Positions 32,261 to 43,575 of a stretch of DNA of 64,000 bases are shown here, one piece after another. Each line of letters starts with the position of its first letter. The first letter of the stretch is position 1. Location: positions 2,046,001-2,110,000 of the forward strand of contig JAALGZ010000001.1 in the NCBI GenBank assembly GCA_015227615.1, written 5' to 3'. The DNA comes from Labyrinthula sp. Ha. Its lineage: Eukaryota; Sar; Bigyra; Labyrinthulida; Labyrinthulaceae. Made by a program: the position numbers and the translations under genes. Under the pieces are notes generated by a model. It did no database searches. It saw nothing but the letters and a program-made list of their open reading frames with translations, and had not been told where the DNA came from.

Positions 32261-33259
32261 TCAGGGTGAAATGGATGTAAAGTCCAGTTCAATTGAATCA
32301 ACGATTTGAACCGGAGGATGCTTTAGGAGTTCATTCCGCCAACGCTTTCCAAAGCCTCTTCCGTATGGATCTTCTTCAGTGCGTGCTCGAAATCCATATC
32401 TATGATTAATGTAGAGTTCCCCGTCAACAACTTTCATGCAGTTAGCATTTACTTTGTACTGCTTCAGCTTAGGTGCCAGTTCTATAGGCAAAGGAAGAGA
32501 GTTCCAATAATCAAACTTGATCAAAAGGTTTCTACATATGGAAAGAATGAATTGTATCTGAGTTGTGCTGTATCGTTTAATTGACTTATATAGAGTTTTG
32601 CTTCCAGTGGTGGATCGTGGCGAGTATACATTTAGTGCATCTGTTTCTTTTAATACAACTTGTGATAAATTTCGCTCAAGCGTTTGACACAACCCTTGAC
32701 TCCCTTCAACTTCTTTTTCAAGAAAACTCTTGATTCTCGAAACAACTTCTTTTCTCTTAACTACTAAGTCTTCATATTTTATAATAATGTGAGGTTGTTT
32801 AACAGTAAGCCAGTATGTGTAAAACTTCTCGTATGCAACAACCTCTTCGGCGACAAAATTATTAAAGATAGAACTGTACTTTGTATATTCACTTTCTTCT
32901 ATAGTTTTTGTGTGAGACTGCGTTAGGACCAAATTGAAATAGGATACAATAGAATCAAAAGGGTTGCGGACAAGCAGAATAAATTTATTTGATTTGAACT
33001 TCACAGCACCTAACCTCTCTGGAAAGTGAGTTTTAACAAACAGGACCCTGTCATCCACAACTCCTTCTCCTTTGAACCCCATTTGACTTAACTCCCTCAC
33101 CAAAGATCTTGTTGGACTCGAGTCCGTTCCAGTAGCCCGTTCTGTGAGAGTTTCTAGTATTGTTCTTAGTAACGAATTGCCGCATCGTGGATAACTTGCC
33201 AACGCTATTTTGTTTGCTTTTGTTATTTTATTGTTTTCGAAGAAACGGCTAGCAGCCAT
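32261..33259 (-). CDS. Sulfotransferase (PAPS-dependent)
   Basis: Transfers a sulfuryl group from PAPS to an acceptor. The 332-aa intronless ORF has the two cofactor signatures in the right order. A 5'-phosphosulfate loop sits near residue 23 (LASYPRCGNSLLRTILE, with the P-R-C-G-N-S/T pattern of the WSCD/Golgi-type branch). A 3'-phosphate motif lies near residue 92 (LLVRNPFDSIVSYFN). A conserved His (KTHFPE) follows the expected path for the catalytic base, and IIIKYEDLV matches the usual I-x-Y-E-D-L strand. There is no N-terminal membrane anchor or signal peptide, so it is probably cytosolic. Acceptor unknown. I start at ATG 33259 (MAASRFF). Confidence 0.85.
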   Translation of the reverse strand: MAASRFFENNKITKANKIALASYPRCGNSLLRTILETLTERATGTDSSPTRSLVRELSQMGFKGEGVVDDRVLFVKTHFPERLGAVKFKSNKFILLVRNPFDSIVSYFNLVLTQSHTKTIEESEYTKYSSIFNNFVAEEVVAYEKFYTYWLTVKQPHIIIKYEDLVVKRKEVVSRIKSFLEKEVEGSQGLCQTLERNLSQVVLKETDALNVYSPRSTTGSKTLYKSIKRYSTTQIQFILSICRNLLIKFDYWNSLPLPIELAPKLKQYKVNANCMKVVDGELYINHRYGFRARTEEDPYGRGFGKRWRNELLKHPPVQIVDSIELDFTSISP

Positions 33260-36200
33260 CAAATTAACAGTCTCGATTTGGAATACGAGATTCGATACTA
33301 GATATGCAGTATTGGGTTTGATGGTTAAACATAAACTTGTCTAGAATAAATATAATGCACAAAAACACACAATATGACTTTGGTTTACTACTAATTAACT
33401 CCTTATGAATCTTTAGTATTAAGGAATCTTGGAGTGAAAAATTTATTTAAAGCGGATAGTTTGCTGACGGAATTACTTATGAAGCTTAATTGAGTCTAGT
33501 GATTTTGTTGTTCATTTGATGTGGTTGACAATCAGAGTTCTGATAATGTTTACCAAATTTTCATGAGGTTTTTCTTTGCTAAATCTAAGTTAAGGATTGC
33601 ATGTTATACTTTCGCAGCAGAGGAGACCATACTAAGTGAGACTCTGGTATCAAACAAACTGTTTTCCATCAAGTTTGGAGAAGCAATGCCTCCTAGGTAT
33701 CACTTGGAATGTTGCATCATAAATACCTGTCCTAAGCGCAATCAAGCTTTCTCATAAGAGCTAATTATGCTAAAAGTAAGATGAAAATATGCATATTGAA
33801 CTTTCCTCTTTTCCATGAACCTTTAATTGATATTTTATTTTGAGCTTTTCTTTCGTCGCACGTGGGACTATTTTATTCCTTTGCTTGATAGACCCGTTGG
33901 TATATTTATTCCTAGTTTGTTTCTATTGTGTACTTCTGTTTCTTGAATAGTTATTATCTTAGCATTTGCTTTGCTCTCTGGGCTTTGTAGTCAATATATT
34001 GTGACAACATATATACGTACCTTGCGAAGCCTTGTTGTAACTTACAAAGTGTGCCATAGATCTATATAGATGGCACCCATGATATTCTAAAATAAGTTTT
34101 TTTTTGAAAAGAAAATTAGAAACAAGAAAATATTTCTGCAACGTTTTTTATAAATTGGAGAAAATTTCTGCTAACAATATTTTAAATGATAATGGTGCTT
34201 AGAAATAAAATGGACATCAGTAAGCTCGTACACTTCTCAACAGTTTTATTAGTCGCATCTGATGAAAAAAACATTTAAATTTGTCACGTTATCGTTTGAA
34301 AAAAAATAAATGTCTTTATTCTATGCTTTTTATAAATCGAGAAATGTGATACAAGATTGTGTATGTATTCTCCAAAAGAAATTGGACTTCAAACGCAAAA
34401 AATCCATTACCTGTCCTAGGTAGTTAGTATGGGCTATCCTGAAATAGGAATAATTATTTGGATGAAATGAAGAAAATTAAAATTTCAAAGTAATAGCTCC
34501 ATCTAGAAATATTGTTAGAAAAACTCTTTCACTTGTGTTAACTTTTGTTTCAACCAGTTGCTACTAAACTACACTTCTTGTATAACATCTCCTAACAACA
34601 ACATGTGACTCGAATTTCTTAATTACCCTTATCAATTGCTGGTTTCTTCATACGTTGCCATGTTTGTATTTGAAAATAGTTAATCTTATTCTTATTTTTT
34701 TGTTTGTACCAGCTATTTTCTTGTAATAATCAAGCCAATCTCTGAGGCTTTTGAAGGGGAAAACTCAAGCTTTTTAATTGTCTTTTGGCTCTAGGTCAAC
34801 TGGAAAATGAGGTAAACTTTAATTCCAAAAATAATACAACTCATTGATGTTGTCTGTCGCATTTGCATTAGGTTTGTCACAACCTACTTAGTAATTATTA
34901 TGCTTGAAACCCAGAGAATTTCGGAAACATTGTTCTCTGTGAAGTCTTCGCCACACCTCGCCTTCTCAATTCTGCCGTAGCCCCACCTTATAAGCTGCGT
35001 TACTCTTAATATTCAAGACCTTTATACTTTGCTGTCCAATTCTAATTTTATCTGGGGAAACACTACGAGTTTCACTGCAAGATCAGAAAGTCGACCACTT
35101 AGTTTCAAGACCCTCTGTTAAGTTTGATGCCTCTACATCATAATGGAGAACCGGAGACCAACCATCTTAATAACCAGGGGTTAATGCATTAGTTTATTCG
35201 CAAGTTCTTAAGTTTTAATTGTGCAATGAGCCAACCTATATTTTTAACCCCTGGTAACAAGGTGGTACACAGTACTGTAGACTAGAAACTTTATTTAAAA
35301 GGAAGATCTTAAACACCTTCAGAACTACTCCATGAAAATCAATCTTGCAGGATCATTTTTCCATCTCTATGTTCTTCTGAACTCATCTTTTTATGTTAGA
35401 AACAAGCATAGTTCCATTATATACGTCATCTGCTTGTTCTAAACTTAAGATTTCCAAATTCTCCTTCATTTTACCCTGCAAAGCGGCAGCCTGGGATTTC
35501 CGAAAGTGCTAAGCTTAGTAGGTGTAATTACGTGACATATTTGCAGGCAATTGGGTTAGCTGGAATTATTCTATTACAAATTACTTTGTTTCACACAGAA
35601 ATGTTTCAACCTTGACATCCATAAGACTATTTTCAAAATAAAAAAAAACAAATATGATAAGTAATTATTTAATTTTTCGGAAAAGAATATTTCGCTTCTC
35701 AGAAAACTTATTCTTTAATCTCTAGGAATAAAAAAGTTGTTTTCTGCAGTGTTCATAAGCGCAGCTCTATTTCTTACTTAAGTACTTTGATCACCTCAGC
35801 TGAGGCATTGTCCCAAACGCCTGGACCTTTACCACTGCAAGAATAGTCACCCACGGCAAAACTTCAGAGATAAAACGCCAATATAATCTTCAACTAAATA
35901 CAATATAATTTCTTTTTTCTAGTAATAGTTTAAGCTCTCTGTACTTTATTCTTTGAATCAAGTTAAGTGTTCTAGAATCTATAAAGCACTGAAGTCGCAC
36001 AAATCCACGTGTAGACCACTGTAACCTATGCTCCAACCTAAACTTTTGATAACCAAGACAATTGTTAAGTGGAATGGGCTGAAAAGACTCACTCTTTTTC
36101 ATTGGGACCACATGAAGGCACGATTTTCAAGTGCATTCGGCAGCTGTTCTTAAGCCTTTATGCTTAATAACATGACAAGAGTTTAAACCAGACACACAAT

Positions 36201-36555
36201 ATTCAAAGGCAGGAATGGGGCGAAATATCTTACCGGTTTAATACCGGTATAACTCCTTGGCTAGAGTCTTTTCGTGTTCAACAGGAAAATTCTACGCCGT
36301 AACACTCTTGTTCCATTAAGCTGGTCTATTGTTATTCTGCGAATCAATCTCCTTGAACGGACTGCAGACTTGTTGCTTTTTCCCAACAAAAAGTTGACCG
36401 TTACGAAAAGAAAATCGTTCAAGTAAAACCTCCTTAAGCTGTATCATGTATAGAGATGAAGGTAGTTTTCGTTCAAAAACAATACCATAAATAACGAGTT
36501 TGTGTAAACGACTGAAGCTTCGTTACGGTTACTCGATCTGACAAGGTTTCACAAC
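33260..36555. other. Gene-poor AT-rich stretch
   Basis: About 3.3 kb without a supported gene. Short frames at 33521-33757 (+, no ATG), 33959-34141 (-) and 35890-36111 (-, 73 codons) have no recognised domain. A C-rich segment near 34940-35100 reads as protein-like on the minus strand for about 35 codons between stops and may be decayed coding DNA. Confidence 0.4.
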
Positions 36556-37644
36556 ATGAGCTTTAACTCCGGACATCTAATGGCGCAAGGATCTGAACTT
36601 AACTTTTGTCCACTCCCTGATTTTGATGAGAAGTTCAAAGAAATGGATAAGACGCCAAACTTCTTATTCCCAAACTTTGACAGTGATTTGTCTCGAACGA
36701 AGAAGGTTTCAGGAATCAACACTTCAAATGGAAGCATATTCCTTCGCCAAAGGTTTAATCAAGGAACCATGGACTCAAAACTTTCAAAGGCAACCTTTGT
36801 CCCAAGCAAAAATGCAACAGGCAGATTAAGAGATGACTCAATTGAAGAAAATAAGAGGTTACAGGATAGTTTAACTATAGTCAAGACAAAGAGACCTGCA
36901 ATTATCATTTCTTTGGATAAGACTAAAAAGAGAAGAAATATAAATAAGACAGGAAAGAACTTCCTTTTATTCAGGGTCTTTAGTTCTACAAAGCTACCTA
37001 GGATAACAAGAACAAGCTTGAAAAGGGTTACTTCAACCTGGAGGACTCGAAGTGATAAGAAATTCGACCAACCTGCGCCAAAGCCACCTATTCCGCCGCA
37101 ACTGCCAACTCGAGACCAAATGTTCGTTGACAGAACTGCAGTTGACTCAAGCAGACAAACGAAGACACCCCCTAGTCTCCATATGCCAAAGGGCAGAGAA
37201 AAGGCAGTGACAAAATCGTCGGAAGCAATAGAGCAAAGAAGTCAGCCTGCAAAGAAGTTGCAAAAAAAACCTGATCCGTATAAGAAGAGTAAGAGATCTA
37301 AACGTCGTGGGAAGAGAGGGACTGGTCGCTCTGAGGTATCTAAGAAAACTTACACTGCTACACCGTACGATGGGACAAAAAATAGAGATGACTCATATAG
37401 GTTCTCGAGACTTGGTGACTCCTATGATGATGCAGAGAAAAGGAAGTTATCGTACTTGTTTCAAAAAAATCCTTTTCCTAGTATAAAGATGATAGGCAAG
37501 AGAAACAGGGGATTGTCTATAGATCCTAAGACTGAAAACAAAAGTTTCGGAAGTGAACCAGACCCCGAGAATAGGAGGGAAGGGAAAAAGAAGATCACAG
37601 TTAGAGAGAGAACTGAAACGAATGCTCTTCGTATAAGTTTATAG
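36556..37644 (+). CDS. Highly basic, low-complexity protein, 362 aa
   Basis: An intact intronless ORF from ATG 36556 to TAG. The N-terminal 60 residues are Asn/Phe/Asp-rich (FNSGHLMAQGSELNFCPLPDF). The rest is Lys/Arg/Ser-rich, with clusters such as KKSKRSKRRGKRGTGR (near residue 250) that look like nuclear or nucleolar localisation signals, and a proline patch (QPAPKPPIPPQLPT). No folded domain, membrane segment or signal peptide is visible. It may bind RNA, DNA or microtubules, but that rests on charge alone. Codon use and base content resemble neighbouring genes. It converges on IFT139. Confidence 0.6.
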   Translation: MSFNSGHLMAQGSELNFCPLPDFDEKFKEMDKTPNFLFPNFDSDLSRTKKVSGINTSNGSIFLRQRFNQGTMDSKLSKATFVPSKNATGRLRDDSIEENKRLQDSLTIVKTKRPAIIISLDKTKKRRNINKTGKNFLLFRVFSSTKLPRITRTSLKRVTSTWRTRSDKKFDQPAPKPPIPPQLPTRDQMFVDRTAVDSSRQTKTPPSLHMPKGREKAVTKSSEAIEQRSQPAKKLQKKPDPYKKSKRSKRRGKRGTGRSEVSKKTYTATPYDGTKNRDDSYRFSRLGDSYDDAEKRKLSYLFQKNPFPSIKMIGKRNRGLSIDPKTENKSFGSEPDPENRREGKKKITVRERTETNALRISL

Positions 37645-37982
37645 AAATGTATCGTGTTGGAGTTCATTCGTTATTGTGTTAAAACCTTACATGTGCATAG
37701 GAGTAGCTTGTACCCAAGTATATTTAAACTTTCAGTGCTTATCTCTAGATATTTGTACTATATTAGATTGTTTATCGATATCAGAATTACTTTTTACATA
37801 ATTTCATTATTAGTTAATCTGGCAAAAGGTTTTCTTTTATAATACGGGAAAGTTGGTTTCTAAGAGTATACTCCGTATTTAAACATATGGTAAAAAGCTT
37901 AAGGATAAAAGAATGAGGCAGTATATTATTATAACAGGACGTTAACACTTCTTAGGGGAACCAGGTTAAAACAAGAGTATGT
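37645..37982. other. Spacer between convergent genes
   Basis: 338 bp between the stops of the basic protein and IFT139. An open frame at 37654-37842 is T-rich and not convincing. Confidence 0.5.
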
Positions 37983-40900
37983 TTAGAACCGGATAAGAGT
38001 CTTAGCTTTCTCGATAATTTCTTCTTCAACTCGCACAAAACCAGGAAACCTAGCTTTCAGAGCATAACCAACATCAATTGCCTCAAAATATTCCTGGTTG
38101 TGCAATAATGCAACTCCAAGTTTCAAACCTGTGACAATGTTGTTCTTATTTGAGAGTGCAAAGCTCTTCCTGTAGTGTTCAATTGTTTGATGATATAGAC
38201 CTTCCTTCTCTTTTAAAGAACCAAGGGTCTGGTACGCAGCAGCAGAACTAGGATTTCTTCTTATCACTTCACTCATCAAAATTCTTTCAGCAAGGTCCAG
38301 TTTCCCTGTATGAATAAAAAGCTTAGCAAGTAAGATATTTGCCTTCTCAAATATTTCTTTGTAGCAGTTATTAGTTCTTAGTTTCAGTAGTCTTTTTAAC
38401 TGTGTACGAGCTTTTGGGAACTCTTTCAAAAGAATCAATGCTAAGCTTAGTAAGTAGAGTGCTTCCAAGCAAACTTTTGCTTTAAGATCAATCTCATCTG
38501 TGACCTCTATTATTGAAACTAAATACTTCACAGCCTCTTCAAGGTCTATCTTTGAATGACGAACAATTCTAATTTTCGACTCAATCAATTTGCAAGAGTC
38601 GTCTGAAACGTCACTTACAGCTACGAGGCTCTTATACTCTGCGTATAGCTGGGAGGCGGTTTCAAGGTTGGTCGCTATGGAGTCATCCTCACTCTCCTCT
38701 AAATAGTGTTCGTCTTTAGTGTTGAAAAGAGGAACTCCTTCAACATTCAGATAGACATTTATCATTTGTAATAGTGATTTTGCAGCGTATCGAGTACGTG
38801 ACTTGGCCAAGTTGAAATACTCTACACTTTTTACAAACTCGTTATTGTACTTGAAGCACTTACCATATAGGTAGAATATGTCTTGAATAAAGTGCCTCCG
38901 AAAGAATGTTGTATTTCTCTCTTTGGCTAAGCTATCCTCTCCCAGACGAAGAAACTGCAAAACCTTTTGAATGTAAGTAGGTCCAAGCACACGGCACACT
39001 TTGGTTATGAATTTCAGTTTGTCAAGAACTGCCAGATCTTCAAAGTCAAGCGAACCTAGTTTTGTAAGTTCTTCCTCAAAAAAGGAATATTCATTCTTCT
39101 CCCAGGCGAGGAGGTATTGTAGAGTCCTATAATTTTGCTTTCCCAATACAGGGTTAGATGTTTCAAGCAACGAAAACAAGTTCGTAACCTTCTGCAGGTT
39201 ACCAGTTGACAAATGTATCTTCGTCAAATGAATGTCAGGTTGAAATTTGGTAGGAAACTTGTCGATTTTTGTTTCACCAGAAAGACGAATCGAGTCTTCG
39301 AGTAATATTACAGCCTTAGAAGTGTTCTCAGAGTTTGATATTAATTTTAGAGCAAGCTCCTGATTTGTCATTACAAGCTCCAGAATATCATCATCTTTTC
39401 TTTGAGACTTATCTTGAACTAATGAGACCAAGAGTTCACGCGCTTTTTGCAATGAATCAACACTTAGCTTTCTACTTCCCAGTTCTTGGTATATATTGGC
39501 TAACAGAAGAAGCATTTGGGGCTCATCACTATGTGTCTTACCTACCTTAACAGCCTGGGAATTTCTACCCAATTTAAAAAGGAGATTTGTCAACCGCAAT
39601 TTTACAAAAAATAAGAATTTTGTCCTGCCTCCTATCTTGCCTATTCCCGTTTGATTCTCATCTATAACATCGAAATAAAATTTTATAGCCTGGTCAAATT
39701 GATGTCTTCGCTCTAACAGATCTCCAATCTGCTCCACTATAGACTTATCAAACCTGGATTTTTTCAGTGCAAGTTTAAGGGCCTTCAAAGCGTCATCCAC
39801 TAATCCAACTCTTACATATGCTTGACCCAAAAGGCATAAATTCTTTTGCACTGGAAATCTTTCGACAATGTCTTTGTAGCATGAAATGTAGCTAGCCGCA
39901 TCATTTCTATGAGTAAGGTAAATGTTTGCTTTAGCAAGCAAAAGCGAGCAGAAGCTAGTTTGATTAGGATTCTCTTTGTCTTTTTCTTCGTTGATTAGAA
40001 CACTTATTAAGTTTATCGCTTTCTTAACAAGGCGTTGATGCAGTAGAATTTTTACAGAGAGAAGTCCATGTTCAACATAAGATAGTTTGCCCTTTTGCTC
40101 CTGAAGGAATTGCATAGCCTGCTTATCATCTCCAAGCTTCAATAAAGCAAGGACATATAGCTCACCCATCTGGAAATTTTCTAGAACATGCGTATGACTT
40201 GAAATTATTCTTTTCACAGCACAATAATCACCAAGTTCTGAATGAATGTGAGCTCGCAAGAGGATTAGAAGCTCTTCTAGTTTATGTCTATTGTCATTAG
40301 AAGGAATGGATGTTTCCAGAAGACTAAGAGCATCTTGCGGTTTACCAACTAAGAGTAAACAATGGGCCTTTATATATTTGACAAAGCTATTCGTGCCGAC
40401 TTTATTCAGACTGGAACAAAGACTTAAACACTCTGACTTGTTTCCTTTGAGAAGTTGAAAGTATGCACTGCCAACCAAAAAATCTTCGTGAAATGGAGCA
40501 TATAAACCAAAGTATGACAAAGCTTTCTGTATCACTTCGTCAAAATCTGAATGCTCACCAACTAGTGAAAACTTTTTTCTAATCGTAAAGATAAACCATA
40601 TAAGCTCTGTTAGAAATGCTAGATCAAGTGCAAAACAATAAGAAAAAAAGTCATGTGATCCAGTGGAATCACCTTGTTCAACGAAAAGATCTATCGCTGC
40701 AGTCATAGGTACTAGTAGATCTGAAGGACAATTGTATGTTTGGATAGATGTGTAGTGCAAAGAGGCATACTCATGAAAATAACTCTCACCGACATTATCT
40801 TTCATGAGATGAAGCATATTTAACTGGTTCTCAGCATCCTCCATAATTCCAAGCTTGAGCATTAAGACAATAATTCGAGCTAAATTTTGAACTTCAAGCA

Positions 40901-42205
40901 AATCCGCACTGCTCATAAGCGATTCTCGCATCCCTAGCGCTTTCTCCAGCTTTCCAGAGTTTTCAGCAACAATTGCTAACTCAGAAAGCACCTTTGGGCT
41001 CTTTGGTTGCAACCGTTTCAGTTCAAGAAACAGACTTTTTAAGGCAGGATTTTTCTCTATCTGCAGTGGGGTGAGCTGGTTTACCAATCTCGACATTTTG
41101 TACATAAAATTTAAATTATTCGACTCTTTTTCCTTGATCTTTGTAAACAAAAGTTCATAAAATGCGCCCATGTCCATACTTAAAGCTTCCGAAGGAGTTG
41201 CATCAAGACAGCACACATAAAAAAACTTTAGGAAAAGAAAGTGAACTGACTGGCAGTTCTCAACTGCTGCCATTTCTGCATCAATTATTAGATTGTTTTG
41301 TGTTATGATGGCCTGCTCAAGAAGCTCTAAATGTAATACTTCTACTATAGGCTCCTTTAGGTCAACGGAAACTTGAAGAAAGACTCTTAGTTCCGCCATA
41401 CTTTGATTCTTTTTACCATGAAAATTATATAGCTGAAACAAAAGATATTTGTATTCTAAGTAAAGAAACTCATTCTCACTCTGCTTGATCCCTTTCAACT
41501 CATCCAGCAGAGATTCTGGAATCTCATCAGGCATGGTGTCATTCATGTTTCGTTTTACTTGGTTTAGTAGACTCCATATCTCCAATACCAAAATCTCGTG
41601 ATCACTTTCTGATGTCGAGGAGTCCCTTAAACCAGAAACCCTGGCGCTATCTCCTCCTAATGTGAGAAGAAACCTTGAATTCAAGATGCGTGCCTCTATT
41701 GATGACTTCTGCTTAAGACGGTTCAGCTTCTCGTCCAAAGCAAGCACAGCTTGATGGTCTTGTAGATCTGGGTCGGTAAGGTCTGACAAACAGTATCTTA
41801 ACGCAGTGTACACAGGAAGCTGGAAACTTCTGTTTTTCTTTAGTTTCTGGAGAATATTTATCGCCTTGTTCAGAAGCTCTGTAGCAGTTTCACTTACGTA
41901 CATTGGCTTGTCAGTACCTAAGGACAAAAGAATAATTTGTCTTACCCTCGAAGAATATGAATTCTTTCACCAGATTCATAAGCGCAACAGCCTTCCAAAA
42001 TACTAACTACATATGAAATTTCATGAAATAACTTTACTTTGGCTTTTAAGTTTGATCTTTCACTGGATTTAATATCTTTGTCAAAGACATCTTGGCTCAT
42101 GTTCGATCGAGATTGCTTAAGAAAAACATCCTCCACATAAGAAATTAAATGGCCGTGAAGGTTGTGGAAAGTATAGTAGTGAACCCAGAAATTTATTTCA
42201 GCCAT
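37983..42205 (-). CDS. IFT139: IFT139/TTC21B, IFT-A subunit
   Basis: IFT139 is the TPR-rich subunit of intraflagellar transport complex A, needed for retrograde transport and membrane-protein entry in cilia. The main exon (37983-41917) encodes about 1310 residues of degenerate TPRs. The last about 70 residues (HYRKSFALSNKNN...LKLGVALLHNQEYFEAIDV...EEIIEKAKTLIRF) follow the conserved C-terminus of TTC21B. A 5' exon (41971-42205, ATG 42205) begins MAEINFWVHYYTFHNLHGHL, matching the LINYYCQERYFHHVLL start of the human protein. Joining requires a 53-nt intron. Either GTGAAAG at 41970 to TTAG at 41918, or a GTAAG donor 25 nt downstream paired with a later acceptor, keeps the frame; the obvious 28-nt GTAAG-TTAG pair does not. 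With the first choice the product is 1389 aa (human about 1316). Confidence 0.85.
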
Positions 42206-42273
42206 CAGTTTCGCTTTAGTTTTTTCAACGGTAAAAACTAGAGTTGATACAATAAATACGATCAAAGAAAGAA

Positions 42274-43575
42274 CTATTGAAAAGCTTGAATCCCAGTAAG
42301 TGCACGTCCAAGAATTAGAGCATGAATATCCTGGGTTCCCTCATAAGTATTAACAGTTTCTAGGTTGACGAGATGTCTCATAGTGTGATACTCATCAGTA
42401 ATCCCATTGCCGCCCATCATGTCTCTTGAGGCTCTTGCAGCATCAAGGGCCTTTAAACAGTTATTACGCTTTAACAAAGAGATCAGCTCTGGTCCAACTT
42501 TGGAGCTTTCTGCCTTAGCTTTATCCATCAATCTTCCTGCTGCGAGGGATCCCTGCAACCCAAGCGCAATGTCTGTTGTCATTTGAGCAAGTTTGAGCTG
42601 GATGATCTGATTTGCTGCCAAAGGTTTTCCAAACTGCTGTCGTTCCAAAGTGTATTCTCTCGCGCGATTCATACAATCTTCAGCAGCTCCCATAACACCC
42701 CAGCTTATTCCATATCTTGCATTGTTCAAGCAAAAGAATGGCCCTTTTAGACCAGATACATCAAGCATATCCTCTTCCGTAACTACAACATTGTCCAAGT
42801 AAATGCCTCCAGTAATTGATGTATTCAAGCTCATTTTCCCCTGAATTTTTTCTGCAGATACACCTTCCTTAGAAAAATCCACAACAAACCCCTTAACAAC
42901 ATCTTCAGGCATCAATCGTGCCCAAACCACACCAACATCAGCAATTGGAGAATTTGTGATCCACATCTTGCTTCCATTAAGAACGTACGTGCCCTCACCA
43001 GTTTTTTTTGCTGTTGTTTTCATACCTCCTGGATCAGAGCCATGATCAGGTTCAGTCAAACCAAAGCATCCAATCAACTTTCCAGAAACAAGGTCTTTCA
43101 AGTATTTCTCTCTCAAATAATCATTCCCAAATTGGTAGATAGGTGCAATTACTAAGCTAGATTGCACAGACATACATGAACGGAAACCAGAATCTACGCG
43201 TTCTACTTCCCTCGCAATGAGCCCATAGGACACGTAGTTCACTCCTGCTGCTCCATATTCAGTAGGTAGAGTTGCACCAATTAACCCCAGAGATCCCATT
43301 TCTCGCATCATCTCTCTAACCTTATCTTCAGTAGGCTCATTTCTGGTAAAATCTATTACTCTTGGAAGCAATTGCTCCTGGCAGTACTCTCTAGTTGAAT
43401 TTGATATGGAAATCTCTTCATCGCTTAAACTTGATTTCAACTGCAGTGGATCAAAAGGATCATAGGCAGAGGAAGAGAATATTGTAGGGAAAGCTGAGAA
43501 AGAACGGGTATAGTATGGGGGTGGAGGTCGCCCTGCTGGAGATCGAAAACGTCTAACTGAATTTAGTATCTTCAT
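42274..43575 (-). CDS. GCDH: Glutaryl-CoA dehydrogenase (mitochondrial)
   Basis: A FAD enzyme of the acyl-CoA dehydrogenase family that oxidises and decarboxylates glutaryl-CoA to crotonyl-CoA in lysine and tryptophan breakdown in the mitochondrial matrix. It has 433 aa from ATG 43575; an upstream TTG was ignored. Residues 1-35 ([16 protein letters not shown]...) are Arg/Ser-rich and look like a mitochondrial presequence. The core is very well conserved: [38 protein letters not shown] (flavin site), [53 protein letters not shown] and [19 protein letters not shown]. The catalytic glutamate lies in [20 protein letters not shown]. It lies 68 bp upstream of IFT139 on the same strand, with no functional link expected. 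Confidence 0.95.
   Translation of the reverse strand: MKILNSVRRFRSPAGRPPPPYYTRSFSAFPTIFSSSAYDPFDPLQLKSSLSDEEISISNSTREYCQEQLLPRVIDFTRNEPTEDKVREMMREMGSLGLIGATLPTEYGAAGVNYVSYGLIAREVERVDSGFRSCMSVQSSLVIAPIYQFGNDYLREKYLKDLVSGKLIGCFGLTEPDHGSDPGGMKTTAKKTGEGTYVLNGSKMWITNSPIADVGVVWARLMPEDVVKGFVVDFSKEGVSAEKIQGKMSLNTSITGGIYLDNVVVTEEDMLDVSGLKGPFFCLNNARYGISWGVMGAAEDCMNRAREYTLERQQFGKPLAANQIIQLKLAQMTTDIALGLQGSLAAGRLMDKAKAESSKVGPELISLLKRNNCLKALDAARASRDMMGGNGITDEYHTMRHLVNLETVNTYEGTQDIHALILGRALTGIQAFQ

Noticed and set aside
41918-41945. 28-nt GTAAG...TTAG intron in IFT139
   Set aside because: It has the typical size and ends but joining across it gives an immediate stop.
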